Assembly: GCF_021631985.1 (NCBI RefSeq)
Contig: NZ_CP070225.1
Span: forward strand, 9,486,001 to 9,550,000
Origin: Sandaracinus amylolyticus
Lineage (GTDB): Bacteria; Myxococcota_A; Polyangia; Polyangiales; Sandaracinaceae
Length of the DNA: 64,000 nt
Direction: 5' to 3'
Each line of letters begins with the position of its first letter. Position 1 is the first letter of the stretch. Below, piece after piece: positions 36,943 to 44,634 of this stretch. The position numbers were made by a program, and so were the translations under genes. Under the pieces are notes generated by a model, which was not told the DNA's origin, did not search any database, and saw only the letters and a program-made list of their open reading frames with translations.

Positions 36943-37034
36943 CTGTCGAAAGATCGGCTCGCCCGCCGGTCCCTCCCGTCCGCGCGCTTCGCGCGCTCCC
37001 GTCCGGGACCTGCGGGACGAGCACTCCCGCAAGC
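36943..37034 (-). repeat. Dispersed inverted-repeat element, copy 3
   Basis: Full-length copy between a plus-strand gene and the encapsulin gene stop. It contains GGTCCC, GCGCGC-TTC-GCGCGC (wording differs slightly between copies) and GGGACGAGCACTCCCGCAAG. Same orientation as copies 1 and 2. Confidence 0.85.
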
Positions 37035-37036
37035 GT

Positions 37037-37858
37037 TCACTCGATCGTGCAGATCGCGCTCGGCCGCTTGATGCGCAGCGCGAGGCACTCGTAGACGCGG
37101 AACGGATAGTCCTGATCGCGCTCGCCGAGGTACGCGATGGTCAGGTCCTCGGTGACCGCGATGTCGAAGTTCTGATCGCCCGTCGAGAGGAGCACCGCCT
37201 TGCCCTGCGGGATCGTCGGCGTCGTGTACACGCCGTCGTCGCAGAGGCGCAGGATCGAGTCGATCTCGGGCGCGAACTGGCCCTCGAGCTGCTGCACGAG
37301 GCGCGCGTAGTCCTGGGCCGAGACCGCGAGCGCGAACGGACGGTGGTGGTTGCTCTCGAGCAGCACCTCCGTCGCGCGCACCACGTCGCGGTACGCGTTG
37401 CCGTACTTGGTCCAGTCGCTGCGCGCGACCGTCTTGCGACCGCGCGCGTTGAGCAGGCCCTCGATCCCGAGCCGCGGATCGCCGTTGAAGATCAGCGTGT
37501 CCTCGCGATCCGCGACCGCGTGCGCCGCGCGGATGGCGCGCGACGCGTCGAGCGGGGCGCCGAGCTTCTTGCTGAACGAGACGTCGCGCCAGTGCAGGAC
37601 GAAGTCCTTGTAGAGGATCGGCACGCGGAGGATGACCTCGTTCGCGCCGTGGATCGGCTTGGGATCGGTCCGGCTCAGGAACTCGATCTCCGCGTCCTCG
37701 TCGGGACCGTATTGCTCGACCGAGACCGACTCGAGGCCGGCGCCGAGTGGACCGTAGATGCCGAGGAGGCGGCGGCCGACCAATGTGCGGCGCGCTTCAC
37801 GCACGACCTCTTGCTGGAGGAACTCCCACTGCTCGTCGGTGAGCGGGCTCTGGTTCAT
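37037..37858 (-). CDS. Family 1 encapsulin shell protein
   Basis: A 273-residue protein of usual encapsulin length (about 265-290). Diagnostic blocks are LTDEQWEFLQQEVVREARRT, GRRLLGIYGPLGAGLESVSV, SFSKKLGAPLD and LIFNGDPRLGIEGLLNARG. It assembles into HK97-fold icosahedral compartments that enclose proteins bearing a short targeting peptide. ATG 37858 gives the expected N-terminus. Upstream on the same strand are a coiled-coil membrane protein (41 nt gap) and a small protein with two TVGSLR motifs, so the three form a putative nanocompartment operon. Confidence 0.95.
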   Translation of the reverse strand: MNQSPLTDEQWEFLQQEVVREARRTLVGRRLLGIYGPLGAGLESVSVEQYGPDEDAEIEFLSRTDPKPIHGANEVILRVPILYKDFVLHWRDVSFSKKLGAPLDASRAIRAAHAVADREDTLIFNGDPRLGIEGLLNARGRKTVARSDWTKYGNAYRDVVRATEVLLESNHHRPFALAVSAQDYARLVQQLEGQFAPEIDSILRLCDDGVYTTPTIPQGKAVLLSTGDQNFDIAVTEDLTIAYLGERDQDYPFRVYECLALRIKRPSAICTIE

Positions 37859-37898
37859 GGCGCGAGAGTAGACGAACGCGCGCGCCGCTGCAGCGCCG

Positions 37899-38606
37899 TC
37901 AGCGTCGTCCGCGGGGGCCGGGCGCGCCGTCACCGCACTCCGCGGCCATGCCGAGCGCGCGCATGCCGCCTTCGTCCTCGAGCCGGGCCATTCGCTCGGG
38001 GCCGAGCGCGGTCTCGACCTCTTCGCGCATCGGGCGCGTCGCCTCGCGCAGCGCGCGCCGTCCACCGCGCACGCCCGCGTCGCCCTCACCGCCGCCTCCG
38101 GCGCGCCGGTCCTGCCACGCTTGCCGGTACACGTCGCGGATCGCGCAGAGCGTCGGCGTGACCTCGTTCATCGTCGCGTCGTCGATCCCGATCGCGCGCA
38201 ATCGCTCGCGCAGCTCCGCACGGCGTGCCGCCCACTCGGCCTCGCGCCGCGCGCGCTCCTGCTCGACGCGCTCGGTGAGGCGACGCTCGACCTCGGCGTC
38301 GATCGCGCGCGAGACCTCGGGCGACTCGAGCACGACGCGCGCAGGCTCGGGCAGCGTCGCAGGATCGATCGCCGGGCCCTCGGTGCGCGCAGGGCGCAGC
38401 GCGAGCGCGGCCTCGGCCGAGGCGAGGCGATCCTCGCAGGCCTGCAGCGCGGACGGATCGGACTCGAGCGCGAGCGCGTCGTCCTCTTCGGGCTCCTCGC
38501 GATCGCGATCGATCGCCGGGGGAGGCGTGCTCGAGGAGCCGACCGCGTAGCCCGCGACCCCGGCGAGCAGCGCGGCGACGATCGTGATCGCGATGGTGCG
38601 CGCCAC
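37899..38606 (-). CDS. Membrane-anchored coiled-coil protein in encapsulin operon
   Basis: A 235-residue protein with one N-terminal membrane helix (IAITIVAALLAGVAGYAVG), an acidic linker and long charged heptad-like segments (VSRAIDAEVERRLTERVEQE and the next 30 residues). A Gly-rich break precedes a second helix and an Arg-rich tail. No targeting peptide is seen at its C-terminus. It starts 1 nt after the cargo-like gene stop. It may resemble periplasmic Spy/CpxP-like metal-sensing helical proteins in the MREEVETALGPERMARL area, but that is a weak likeness. Role in the compartment system unknown. Confidence 0.75.
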   Translation of the reverse strand: MARTIAITIVAALLAGVAGYAVGSSSTPPPAIDRDREEPEEDDALALESDPSALQACEDRLASAEAALALRPARTEGPAIDPATLPEPARVVLESPEVSRAIDAEVERRLTERVEQERARREAEWAARRAELRERLRAIGIDDATMNEVTPTLCAIRDVYRQAWQDRRAGGGGEGDAGVRGGRRALREATRPMREEVETALGPERMARLEDEGGMRALGMAAECGDGAPGPRGRR

Positions 38607-38607
38607 G

Positions 38608-38949
38608 TTACTTGCGCAGCGAGCCCACGGTCCCGCGCCCGTTGCTCCCGACCGCGCCGCGCTCGACCCGCAGCGAGCCCACCGTCGAGCCCGGGCGCGC
38701 GCTCGCGGCCGAGGCTGCCTCGACGCTCGAGTGCCCCGCCTTCACGCGCGAGAGCGCGGTCTGGAGGCGCGTGTCCTCTTCTTCGAGGAGGTGCTCGACC
38801 AGCGTCTCGAGCGTCGCGGCCGCCATGCCCGAGTCGGCCAGCAGCGTGCGGAGGAGCTGCTGGTGCTCGGGCTTGAGGGACGAGAGGTTCTGGATCGCGA
38901 CCCGCGTCGCGGGGCCGTGCGCGCGCTCTTCGCTCGCCATGCGGCGCAT
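38608..38949 (-). CDS. Candidate encapsulin cargo with tandem targeting peptides
   Basis: A 113-residue protein. Residues 15-70 are predicted helical (LKPEHQQLLRTLLADSG, then LETLVEHLLEEEDTRLQTAL). The C-terminal 26 residues carry STVGSLR (88-94) and GTVGSLRK (106-113), both matching the LTVGSLRR-type targeting peptide known from Myxococcus xanthus encapsulin cargos. No ferritin-like, haemerythrin or peroxidase signature is visible, so the cargo type is not recognised. The Glu/His-rich helix (EHLLEEED) could bind metal. ATG 38949 or 38940 are both possible starts. It is first in the encapsulin operon. Confidence 0.85.
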   Translation of the reverse strand: MRRMASEERAHGPATRVAIQNLSSLKPEHQQLLRTLLADSGMAAATLETLVEHLLEEEDTRLQTALSRVKAGHSSVEAASAASARPGSTVGSLRVERGAVGSNGRGTVGSLRK

Positions 38950-39028
38950 CGTGGGATGTGCCGTCGAAGCCCGTCAAGCGCTCGTCGCGTGAGGTGAGCG
39001 GACGCGGCGCGCGTGTCACGCTCGCCGC

Positions 39029-39916
39029 GTGCGATGGAAGGACGTCGAGGGCGGAGGTCTCGCGATCGAGGTGGACGCGCCTCGCGTGCCCACGCTCTTC
39101 CTCGAGTCGTTCCCAGGCTGGCGCATCCGCTTGATGCGACGAGGTACGCCGGTGTTGTGGGCGCGCATGAAGGGCGCAGCCGAAGGCGTGTGGATCGCGC
39201 GTGCCGAGGGCGCCGCGAGCCCGGGCGTGCTGCCGCCGATCACCGCGCGCGAGGCACGCGCGACGACGCGCATCGAGGACTGGATGCGCTTCGTCGCGCG
39301 CGGGCTCGACGAGAGCGCGGCGTCGCCGCTCCGCGTTGGGCCCTGGCAGCTCACCGAGCTGCGTTCCGTCGGTCGCGACGCGCTCGAACCGATCGACGTC
39401 CATCGTCGACCCTCGAGGGCGCTCGACGTCCGCGCCGTCTTCGACGTCGCGCCGGTGCACTACCTGCGCTGGGGTCTGAACGGTGCACGCACGATCGTCC
39501 CGCTCCGCACGGGCTCCGCGATCGATGCGTCGCGCGTGAAGGCGTGGCGCAAGCACGTGCGCGACGGAACGCTGCCGCCGATCGTGCTCTGGTGGGTGTC
39601 GATGCTCGACGCGTACGTCCTGCTGGACGGGCACGATCGATTGCGCGCGGCGCTCGCGGAAGACGTGCTGCCACGCGCGATCGCGCTGTGGGAGCCGCGC
39701 GGGCGAGCGCGCTGGCGCATGCCGGAGGAAGACGCGGTCCGCGGCTACGAGCGCGCGTTCCGCGCCGAGCACCGGCTTTCGGAGAACTCCCGGCGGACGA
39801 TGACGGCCTTCCTCCTGCGGCACTTCGCGCCCGATCAGGACGTCGCGACCACCGCGCGCGGCCGTCCGAGCCCGGAAGAGTGGAGTGCGTCGTCGCCTAT
39901 CCGTTCATGCGGATGA
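39029..39916 (+). CDS. Hypothetical protein with ParB-like fold signature
   Basis: A 295-residue soluble protein. Near residue 190-215, IVLWWVSMLDAYVLLDGHDR and the following LRAA match the DGHHRLRAA motif of ParB/sulfiredoxin-like domains, which bind nucleotides. The N-terminal 150 residues are not recognised. GTG 39029 is the first start with a sensible N-terminus. It is divergent from the encapsulin operon (79 bp between starts) and ends within a strong hairpin shared with the convergent anti-sigma-like gene. Confidence 0.65.
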   Translation: MRWKDVEGGGLAIEVDAPRVPTLFLESFPGWRIRLMRRGTPVLWARMKGAAEGVWIARAEGAASPGVLPPITAREARATTRIEDWMRFVARGLDESAASPLRVGPWQLTELRSVGRDALEPIDVHRRPSRALDVRAVFDVAPVHYLRWGLNGARTIVPLRTGSAIDASRVKAWRKHVRDGTLPPIVLWWVSMLDAYVLLDGHDRLRAALAEDVLPRAIALWEPRGRARWRMPEEDAVRGYERAFRAEHRLSENSRRTMTAFLLRHFAPDQDVATTARGRPSPEEWSASSPIRSCG

Positions 39917-39924
39917 GCGGATAG
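39897..39924. terminator. Strong hairpin at convergent gene ends
   Basis: CTATCCG-t-TCAT-gcgg-ATGA-g-CGGATAG folds into a 12-bp stem (one T-G wobble) with a GCGG tetraloop. It overlaps the last codons of the plus-strand gene and precedes the minus-strand stop at 39937, suggesting a bidirectional terminator. Confidence 0.6.
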
Positions 39925-39936
39925 CCACGCTCGACT

Positions 39937-40689
39937 TCACTCCTCGATCGCGCGGCGCACGCGCTCGGCGTGCGGGCTCTCGGGGTGCGCCGACAGGAAG
40001 CGCTCGCCGCGGCGGGTTGCTTCGGTGTCGCGATCGAGGGCTGCGAGCGCGAGCACGCTGAGCGCCTCGCGCTCCTCGGCGAAGAGGCTGCGCGCGCCGT
40101 GCTCACGCCGGCCGCGCTCGAGGATCGCGAGCGCATGCGCCGGGTCGCTCGCCAGCGAGCGGCGCGCTTCGGCGAGCTCGCGCATCTCGGCCGCGAGCGC
40201 GTCCTCGTCGCTCGGCGCCGCGGCCGCGCGACGCGTCGTGCTCGGACGCGCTCCGGGCACCGGCTCCACCTCGACCTCGGGCACCGGCACGACCTCGGGC
40301 TCGGGCAGCACCTCGGGTGCGGCCTCGGGCTCGGGCGCGGTCTCGGTCCGGGTCTCGACGGTGGTCGCGCTCGCGGTCTCGGCCGCGGTCTCGTCGGGCG
40401 CCCTCGCGGTGTCCCCCCCGCTCGTGGCCCAGATCACCGCGCCGCCGATCACCGCGAGCGCGACCACCACTGCGGCGACGCCGGCGGCCCCCGCCGCGCC
40501 GGCACCACCGCCACCCGTTCCCGCCGCGCTCCCGCCGCTCTGGATCGACTGCTCGAGCCTCGCGAGCCCCCCACTCGCGTCGAACGGCGGAACGATCGCG
40601 GCCGACCGGCGCAGCGCATCGCGCAGCTCCGGCGGCGTGCCGAGGTCTTCCATGAGGCGCGGCGGATCCTGCAGCTCGCGATCGGTCAC
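39937..40689 (-). CDS. Anti-sigma-like single-pass membrane protein
   Basis: A 250-residue protein: about 55 cytoplasmic residues (DLGTPPELRDALRRSAAIVP), a Gly/Ala stretch, one membrane helix (GVAAVVVALAVIGGAVIWAT), a Pro/Glu/Val-rich periplasmic linker and a helical C-terminal region with TPR-like LASDPAHALAILERGRREHG. It starts at a GTG overlapping the stop of the ECF sigma gene (GTGA). Genes in this position usually encode anti-sigma factors, though no ZAS motif is present. Inferred role: sequesters the preceding sigma factor and senses a periplasmic signal. Confidence 0.75.
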   Translation of the reverse strand: MTDRELQDPPRLMEDLGTPPELRDALRRSAAIVPPFDASGGLARLEQSIQSGGSAAGTGGGGAGAAGAAGVAAVVVALAVIGGAVIWATSGGDTARAPDETAAETASATTVETRTETAPEPEAAPEVLPEPEVVPVPEVEVEPVPGARPSTTRRAAAAPSDEDALAAEMRELAEARRSLASDPAHALAILERGRREHGARSLFAEEREALSVLALAALDRDTEATRRGERFLSAHPESPHAERVRRAIEE

Positions 40690-41249
40690 GGCGTACCCCC
40701 TCCCCACGCGTCGGTGAACTTCTTCCGGGCGTGATGCAGCCGTGAGTACACGGTGCCCACGGGGATCCCGAGCGCCCCAGCGATCGCGCTGCAAGGCTCG
40801 CCCTCGAGCTCGAAGAGCACGAACACGGCCCGGTGCTCCTCGTCGAGGCCCTCGAGACAGCGCTGGACGCGAGCCAGCGCACGTCGGGCCGAGACCTGAT
40901 CGTCCGCGGCCGCGCGATCCGAGATCATTGCGTCGAGCTCGTCGCCCGCCATCTTCTCGGGCTTGCGGCGCTTGGTCCGACGATGGGTCGAGAGCACGCG
41001 CAGCGCGATCTCCGCGAGCCAGGTCGTGGGGCGCGCCGGACCGGCGACGTACCCGCCGCGGCGGTGCGCCACCAAGAAGACCTCTTGCGTGAGATCGTCG
41101 ACGTCCACGTTGCTCGCACCCATGCGCGTGAGGAATCCCGCCACGAAACCAGCATGGGCACGGAACAGCTCCGCGGCTCCGGTGCGCTCCGGCTCCGTGC
41201 TGTCCGTGCTCGCAATGGCTGCATGACCGGGGGTCGCGGGGGCCTTCAT
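40686..41249 (-). CDS. ECF-type RNA polymerase sigma factor
   Basis: A 187-residue sigma-70 family ECF protein. Region 2 contains VDDLTQEVFLVAHRRGGYV and TTWLAEIALRVLSTHRR; region 4 contains LEGLDEEHRAVFVLFELEGE and IPVGTVYSRLHHARKKF. ATG 41249 overlaps the stop of the upstream envelope-protein gene (ATGA), and its own stop overlaps the anti-sigma-like gene, so three proteins are tightly coupled. Confidence 0.93.
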   Translation of the reverse strand: MKAPATPGHAAIASTDSTEPERTGAAELFRAHAGFVAGFLTRMGASNVDVDDLTQEVFLVAHRRGGYVAGPARPTTWLAEIALRVLSTHRRTKRRKPEKMAGDELDAMISDRAAADDQVSARRALARVQRCLEGLDEEHRAVFVLFELEGEPCSAIAGALGIPVGTVYSRLHHARKKFTDAWGGGTP

Positions 41250-42241
41250 TCGATCACCAACGCTGTGCCGATCACGATGGCGAGCCCGGCCGTCGAGAGC
41301 GAGCGCGATGCGATCACACCGCCGGTTCCGTCGCCGACGTCGAGCCTGGGCTGCACGAACGAGAACACTCCCTCGGCGCCGATGGTGAGCGCAAGCGGGT
41401 CGAGGGGGAGCCAGCGCAGCTCGGCGCGCACGATGGCACCAGCCCAGGGTAGGGCGGGGGCGTAGACGACCGGGAGATCGTGTCCGCTCGTGAGGAGCGC
41501 GCCCCCGAGCACGCCCGCGCACCCGCCGAGGAGGACGTGGGGGAGGACGCTGCGATCGAGGCACGCGTCGATGCGGCCGGTGAGGAGCGAGACATCGGCG
41601 GCGCCGGGGACGACCGAGGCACCGACGAGCGCCGTCGCGAGCACTCCGGCGCGGAGGCGCACGCCTTGTCCGGCGATCCACGAGACCGCGAGGACGCCGC
41701 CGAGCGCGGGATCGGGGAGGAGCTCGAGCGCGAGCCACGCCTCGGCCTCGATCGAGAAGGCGGGACGCTCACCGGCAGGCGGAGGCGGAGGCGGAGCCGG
41801 CGGTGGGGGCTCGACGGGCGGTGGCTCGACGGGCGGGGGCGGTGTGGGCTCGGGCGGTGGGATGCCGATCGACTCGAGGATCGCGGCGTCGAGCGCGAGC
41901 GCGATCGCGAGGGCGACCGCGGCGCGACGGTCGGGGCACTCGGCGGGCAGGCGATCGAAGCGTCGGGTCGCGACCTCGTCGCCGCCGTGGGTGATGACGA
42001 ACGAGGTGGTGCAGGCGTCGGTGCGCACCGAGACGCCGAGCGCATCGGCGATGTGATCGCGCTCGAGCCAGGCGCCGACCTGCGCGGCGAGGCGCGGCGC
42101 TTCGAGGCAGGGATCGGTGCCGTCGACGGTGATCGCGTCGGTGATCGGGCGCTCCTGGGCGTGGGCCGGCGCGGGCGCGAGGAAGCACGCGGCGGTGGCG
42201 GTCAGGAGCGCGAGGCGCAGCACGCGCGAAGGATGCCCCAT
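41246..42241 (-). CDS. Secreted protein with Pro-rich linker, probable outer-membrane domain
   Basis: A 331-residue exported protein with signal peptide ending PAPAHAQ. The first mature domain of about 100 residues contains two Cys-rich points (DPCLEAPRLAAQVGAWLERD, DACTTSFVIT) and looks like domains found before beta-barrels in myxobacterial proteins. A long Pro-rich linker leads to a C-terminal region of alternating hydrophobic strands (AWLALELLPDPALGGVLAVS) that may form a barrel. It is first in the sigma/anti-sigma operon. Confidence 0.72.
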   Translation of the reverse strand: MGHPSRVLRLALLTATAACFLAPAPAHAQERPITDAITVDGTDPCLEAPRLAAQVGAWLERDHIADALGVSVRTDACTTSFVITHGGDEVATRRFDRLPAECPDRRAAVALAIALALDAAILESIGIPPPEPTPPPPVEPPPVEPPPPAPPPPPPAGERPAFSIEAEAWLALELLPDPALGGVLAVSWIAGQGVRLRAGVLATALVGASVVPGAADVSLLTGRIDACLDRSVLPHVLLGGCAGVLGGALLTSGHDLPVVYAPALPWAGAIVRAELRWLPLDPLALTIGAEGVFSFVQPRLDVGDGTGGVIASRSLSTAGLAIVIGTALVIE

Positions 42242-42270
42242 CGGGGTGGGGGAGCGTGAGGGTGTGAGCG

Positions 42271-43638
42271 TCAGGGTGTCCACTCGATGCGCGCGAGCAT
42301 CGCTGCGAGCTTCGCTCGCCGGTGCTCGCTCCACTGGCCGATCCACGCGATGCGACCTTCGAGGTGGGCGCGCAGATCGCGATGCGCGGCGAGATCCTCG
42401 GCGCGCGGGCCTTCGATCGCGGCGCGATGGAGGATCGCGCGCAGGCGCTCGTACTCCTCGCGCGGGACCGCGGGCTTCTCGTTCACGACCACGCCCGCGA
42501 GCGATTGGCGCGCGCCGTGGCGCATCACCCGCGTCTTGTGCGGCGCGACGCGGAACCCCTCCTCGCGTGCGATCTCGGCGATGCGCGCGATCACGCGATC
42601 GATCGCGACGTGCGACTGCGGGCGCTCGAACGAGAGCGCGATGTCGTCCGCGTACCTCGTGCATCGCGCGTCGATCGCGCGTGCGAGCCCTTCGACGCGC
42701 GCGTCGAGCCGGAACGCCGCGAGGCTCGCGAGCGCGGGCGAGGTCGGTGCGCCCTGCGGCAGGTGCGGCACCCGGAGCCGCGCGCGCACCGCGTGCTCGA
42801 TGCCGCGCATCTCGCGCGATGGGGTGCGCGTCGTGCACGACGCCGCGAGCGTGCGCGCGACCTCCTCGGGATACCCGGCGCTCCGGAAGATCCCGATCAC
42901 GCGACCGCGGGTGACGCTCGCGAAGAAGTCCTCGAGGTCGACCCGCACCACCACCGCGCGCCCGACGTGCGGGGCGACGAACGTCGCGACCGAGCGCCCG
43001 CGGCGGAAGCCGTGCGCGACGTCGTGCATCGGGATGCGCTCGACGATCTCGCGCAGCACGCGACGCTGGATCGACGCGAGCCGCGACTTGGGCGCTTCGA
43101 TCAGGCGCGCACCTCCGCTCGGCTTCGGCACCCAGGTGCGCAGGTAGTGGTGCAGCGGTCCGAGCGGGGCGCGCACCAGCATCGCGCGTCGATCGGCGAG
43201 CCAGTCGAGCTCGCCGATCTCGACCTCGAGCCAACGCGCGAGATCGCCCACCGTGTCGATGCGCGGCACGTCCCATCGCGTCTCGAGCGGCGCGCCGGGC
43301 GTGACCACCCAGCGCACGATCTCCGCGTCGCGGTCGTATCGTGCCAGCGCGCGGCTGTGCGCGATCGTCGTCGTCAGCTCGTCGAGCGAGGCACGCGGGA
43401 GCGGATCGAACGTGCGGCGCACCAGCGCGACGAGCCCTCCGAGCCAGGCCCTCGCGCGCGCCTCGTGGGGCACGCGAAGCGCCGCGAGCGCAGCGTCGAT
43501 CATCGCGCGCCGGCTTCCGTCGGTCCCGAGGAACGCGAGCGCGAGCGCGCGCGACAAGCGCCACGCCCTGCGCCCGGGTGGGAGATCCTCCGGGTCGTCG
43601 TCGTCGTCTTCCCAGTCGTCGAACGTCGAGTCGGTCAT
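42271..43638 (-). CDS. Retron reverse transcriptase
   Basis: A 455-residue retron-type RT. Motifs in order: HGFRRGRS (209-216), VRVDLEDFFASV (231-242, catalytic Asp234), LPQGAPTSPALASL (293-306), YADDIALS (329-336, catalytic DD) and GVVVNEKP near 382-389. The fingers/palm are preceded by about 150 residues of unrecognised N-terminal sequence, a size also seen in the Myxococcus Mx162 RT as I recall it. It copies msd from the msr-msd RNA to make branched msDNA. The ncRNA with matching a1/a2 repeats ends 7 nt upstream of ATG 43638. No effector gene is obvious next to it. Confidence 0.95.
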   Translation of the reverse strand: MTDSTFDDWEDDDDDPEDLPPGRRAWRLSRALALAFLGTDGSRRAMIDAALAALRVPHEARARAWLGGLVALVRRTFDPLPRASLDELTTTIAHSRALARYDRDAEIVRWVVTPGAPLETRWDVPRIDTVGDLARWLEVEIGELDWLADRRAMLVRAPLGPLHHYLRTWVPKPSGGARLIEAPKSRLASIQRRVLREIVERIPMHDVAHGFRRGRSVATFVAPHVGRAVVVRVDLEDFFASVTRGRVIGIFRSAGYPEEVARTLAASCTTRTPSREMRGIEHAVRARLRVPHLPQGAPTSPALASLAAFRLDARVEGLARAIDARCTRYADDIALSFERPQSHVAIDRVIARIAEIAREEGFRVAPHKTRVMRHGARQSLAGVVVNEKPAVPREEYERLRAILHRAAIEGPRAEDLAAHRDLRAHLEGRIAWIGQWSEHRRAKLAAMLARIEWTP

Positions 43639-43645
43639 CGGAGAG

Positions 43646-43806
43646 GGCGGCGGCGCGCGTCGACGATTCCGGTCCTGCGCGCCGGAGCGGCGCTCGTGGG
43701 CGCCCGACTGGCGTGCGACGTCGATGCTGGAGGTACGAAGCGTCCGCGAGGGTGCCTCGCGGAGACCGAGGCGTGCGCCTCGATCGGCTCGACGCGCGCC
43801 GCCGCC
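43646..43806 (-). ncRNA. Retron msr-msd RNA
   Basis: Reading the minus strand, a1 (43806-43789) and a2 (43663-43646) are perfect 18-nt complements: GGCGGCGGCGCGCGTCGA and TCGACGCGCGCCGCCGCC. AGC directly follows a1, matching the branching-G context of retrons. Then come two hairpins typical of msr: CGAGGC/GCCTCG (43782-43767) and the 9-bp TCCGCGAGG/CCTCGCGGA (43763-43743). The msd region folds as GCGCGCC/GGCGTGC (43677-43683 with 43710-43716, one G-T) around a 5x5 internal loop and a GGCGC/GCGCC stem with a 6-nt loop. The RNA starts 12 nt after the amidohydrolase stop. Confidence 0.88.
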
Positions 43807-43818
43807 ATCGCGCGCAGC

Positions 43819-44634
43819 CTACCCGAAGCCGTAGAGTCGCGCGGGGTTGTCGACGAGGATCGCGTCGCGTCGCGCGGCATCGGGCGCCCACTCGCCGAGC
43901 AGCTCGAGCAGCGCAGCGATCCGCGGCGTCGGCCCGGTGTGGGCGGTGTGCGGCCAGTCACTGCCCCACACCACGCGATCGGGCCGCGCAGCGACGAGCG
44001 CGCGCGCGAACGGGATCGTGTCTTGATGCGGCGGGCCGGTCGCGGACACGCGGTACGCGGCGGAGAGCTTCACCCAGCAGTCGGCATGTCGCAGCAGCGC
44101 GAGCATCGCCTGGAACGCGGGGTGCGCGATCCCCGCCGACATCGGGACGTGCCCCAGATGATCGAGCACGAAGGGGACCGGCAGTCGCTCGAGGCGCGGC
44201 GCGAGATCCGGCAGCGCACGACGATCGAGGAGCAGCTCGAGGTGCCAGTCGAGCTCGCGACAGCGCGCGGCGATGCGCTCGAGCTCGTCGAGCCTCGGGC
44301 CTCCGCCGAACGCCGCGTTGAGCCGCAGCCCGACGATGCCCGCGCGCTTCATCCGCTCGAGCTCGTCATCGGGCGCGCCGGCGTCGACCACCGCGATCCC
44401 GCGCAGTCGCTCGCGATGTGCGCCCAGCGCCGCGAGCAGCACGCGGTTGTCGGTCCCGTGCACGCTGATCTGCACCAGCACGCCGCGCGCGATGCCGTGC
44501 GCGTCGAGCATCGCGAGGTACTCGGCGACCGAGGCCTCACGAGGCGTGTAGCTCCGCGATGCGATCATCGTCGGCCCGATCACGTGGGCGTGCGCATCAC
44601 ACGCGTGCGCCGGGATCGCGCGATCAGCCGGCAC
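43819..44634 (-). CDS. Amidohydrolase-2 family hydrolase (LigI-like)
   Basis: A 271-residue TIM-barrel hydrolase. CDAHAHVIGP at the N-terminus, the SYTPREASVAEYLAML loop, FVLDHLGHVP and VVWGSDWPHT are the pattern of 2-pyrone-4,6-dicarboxylate lactonase (LigI)-like members of cog3618. Such enzymes open lactones from aromatic-acid breakdown. The GTG start overlaps the MFS stop by 11 nt, so the transporter and hydrolase are coupled. The retron RNA follows after 12 nt but is probably unrelated. Confidence 0.85.
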   Translation of the reverse strand: MPADRAIPAHACDAHAHVIGPTMIASRSYTPREASVAEYLAMLDAHGIARGVLVQISVHGTDNRVLLAALGAHRERLRGIAVVDAGAPDDELERMKRAGIVGLRLNAAFGGGPRLDELERIAARCRELDWHLELLLDRRALPDLAPRLERLPVPFVLDHLGHVPMSAGIAHPAFQAMLALLRHADCWVKLSAAYRVSATGPPHQDTIPFARALVAARPDRVVWGSDWPHTAHTGPTPRIAALLELLGEWAPDAARRDAILVDNPARLYGFG

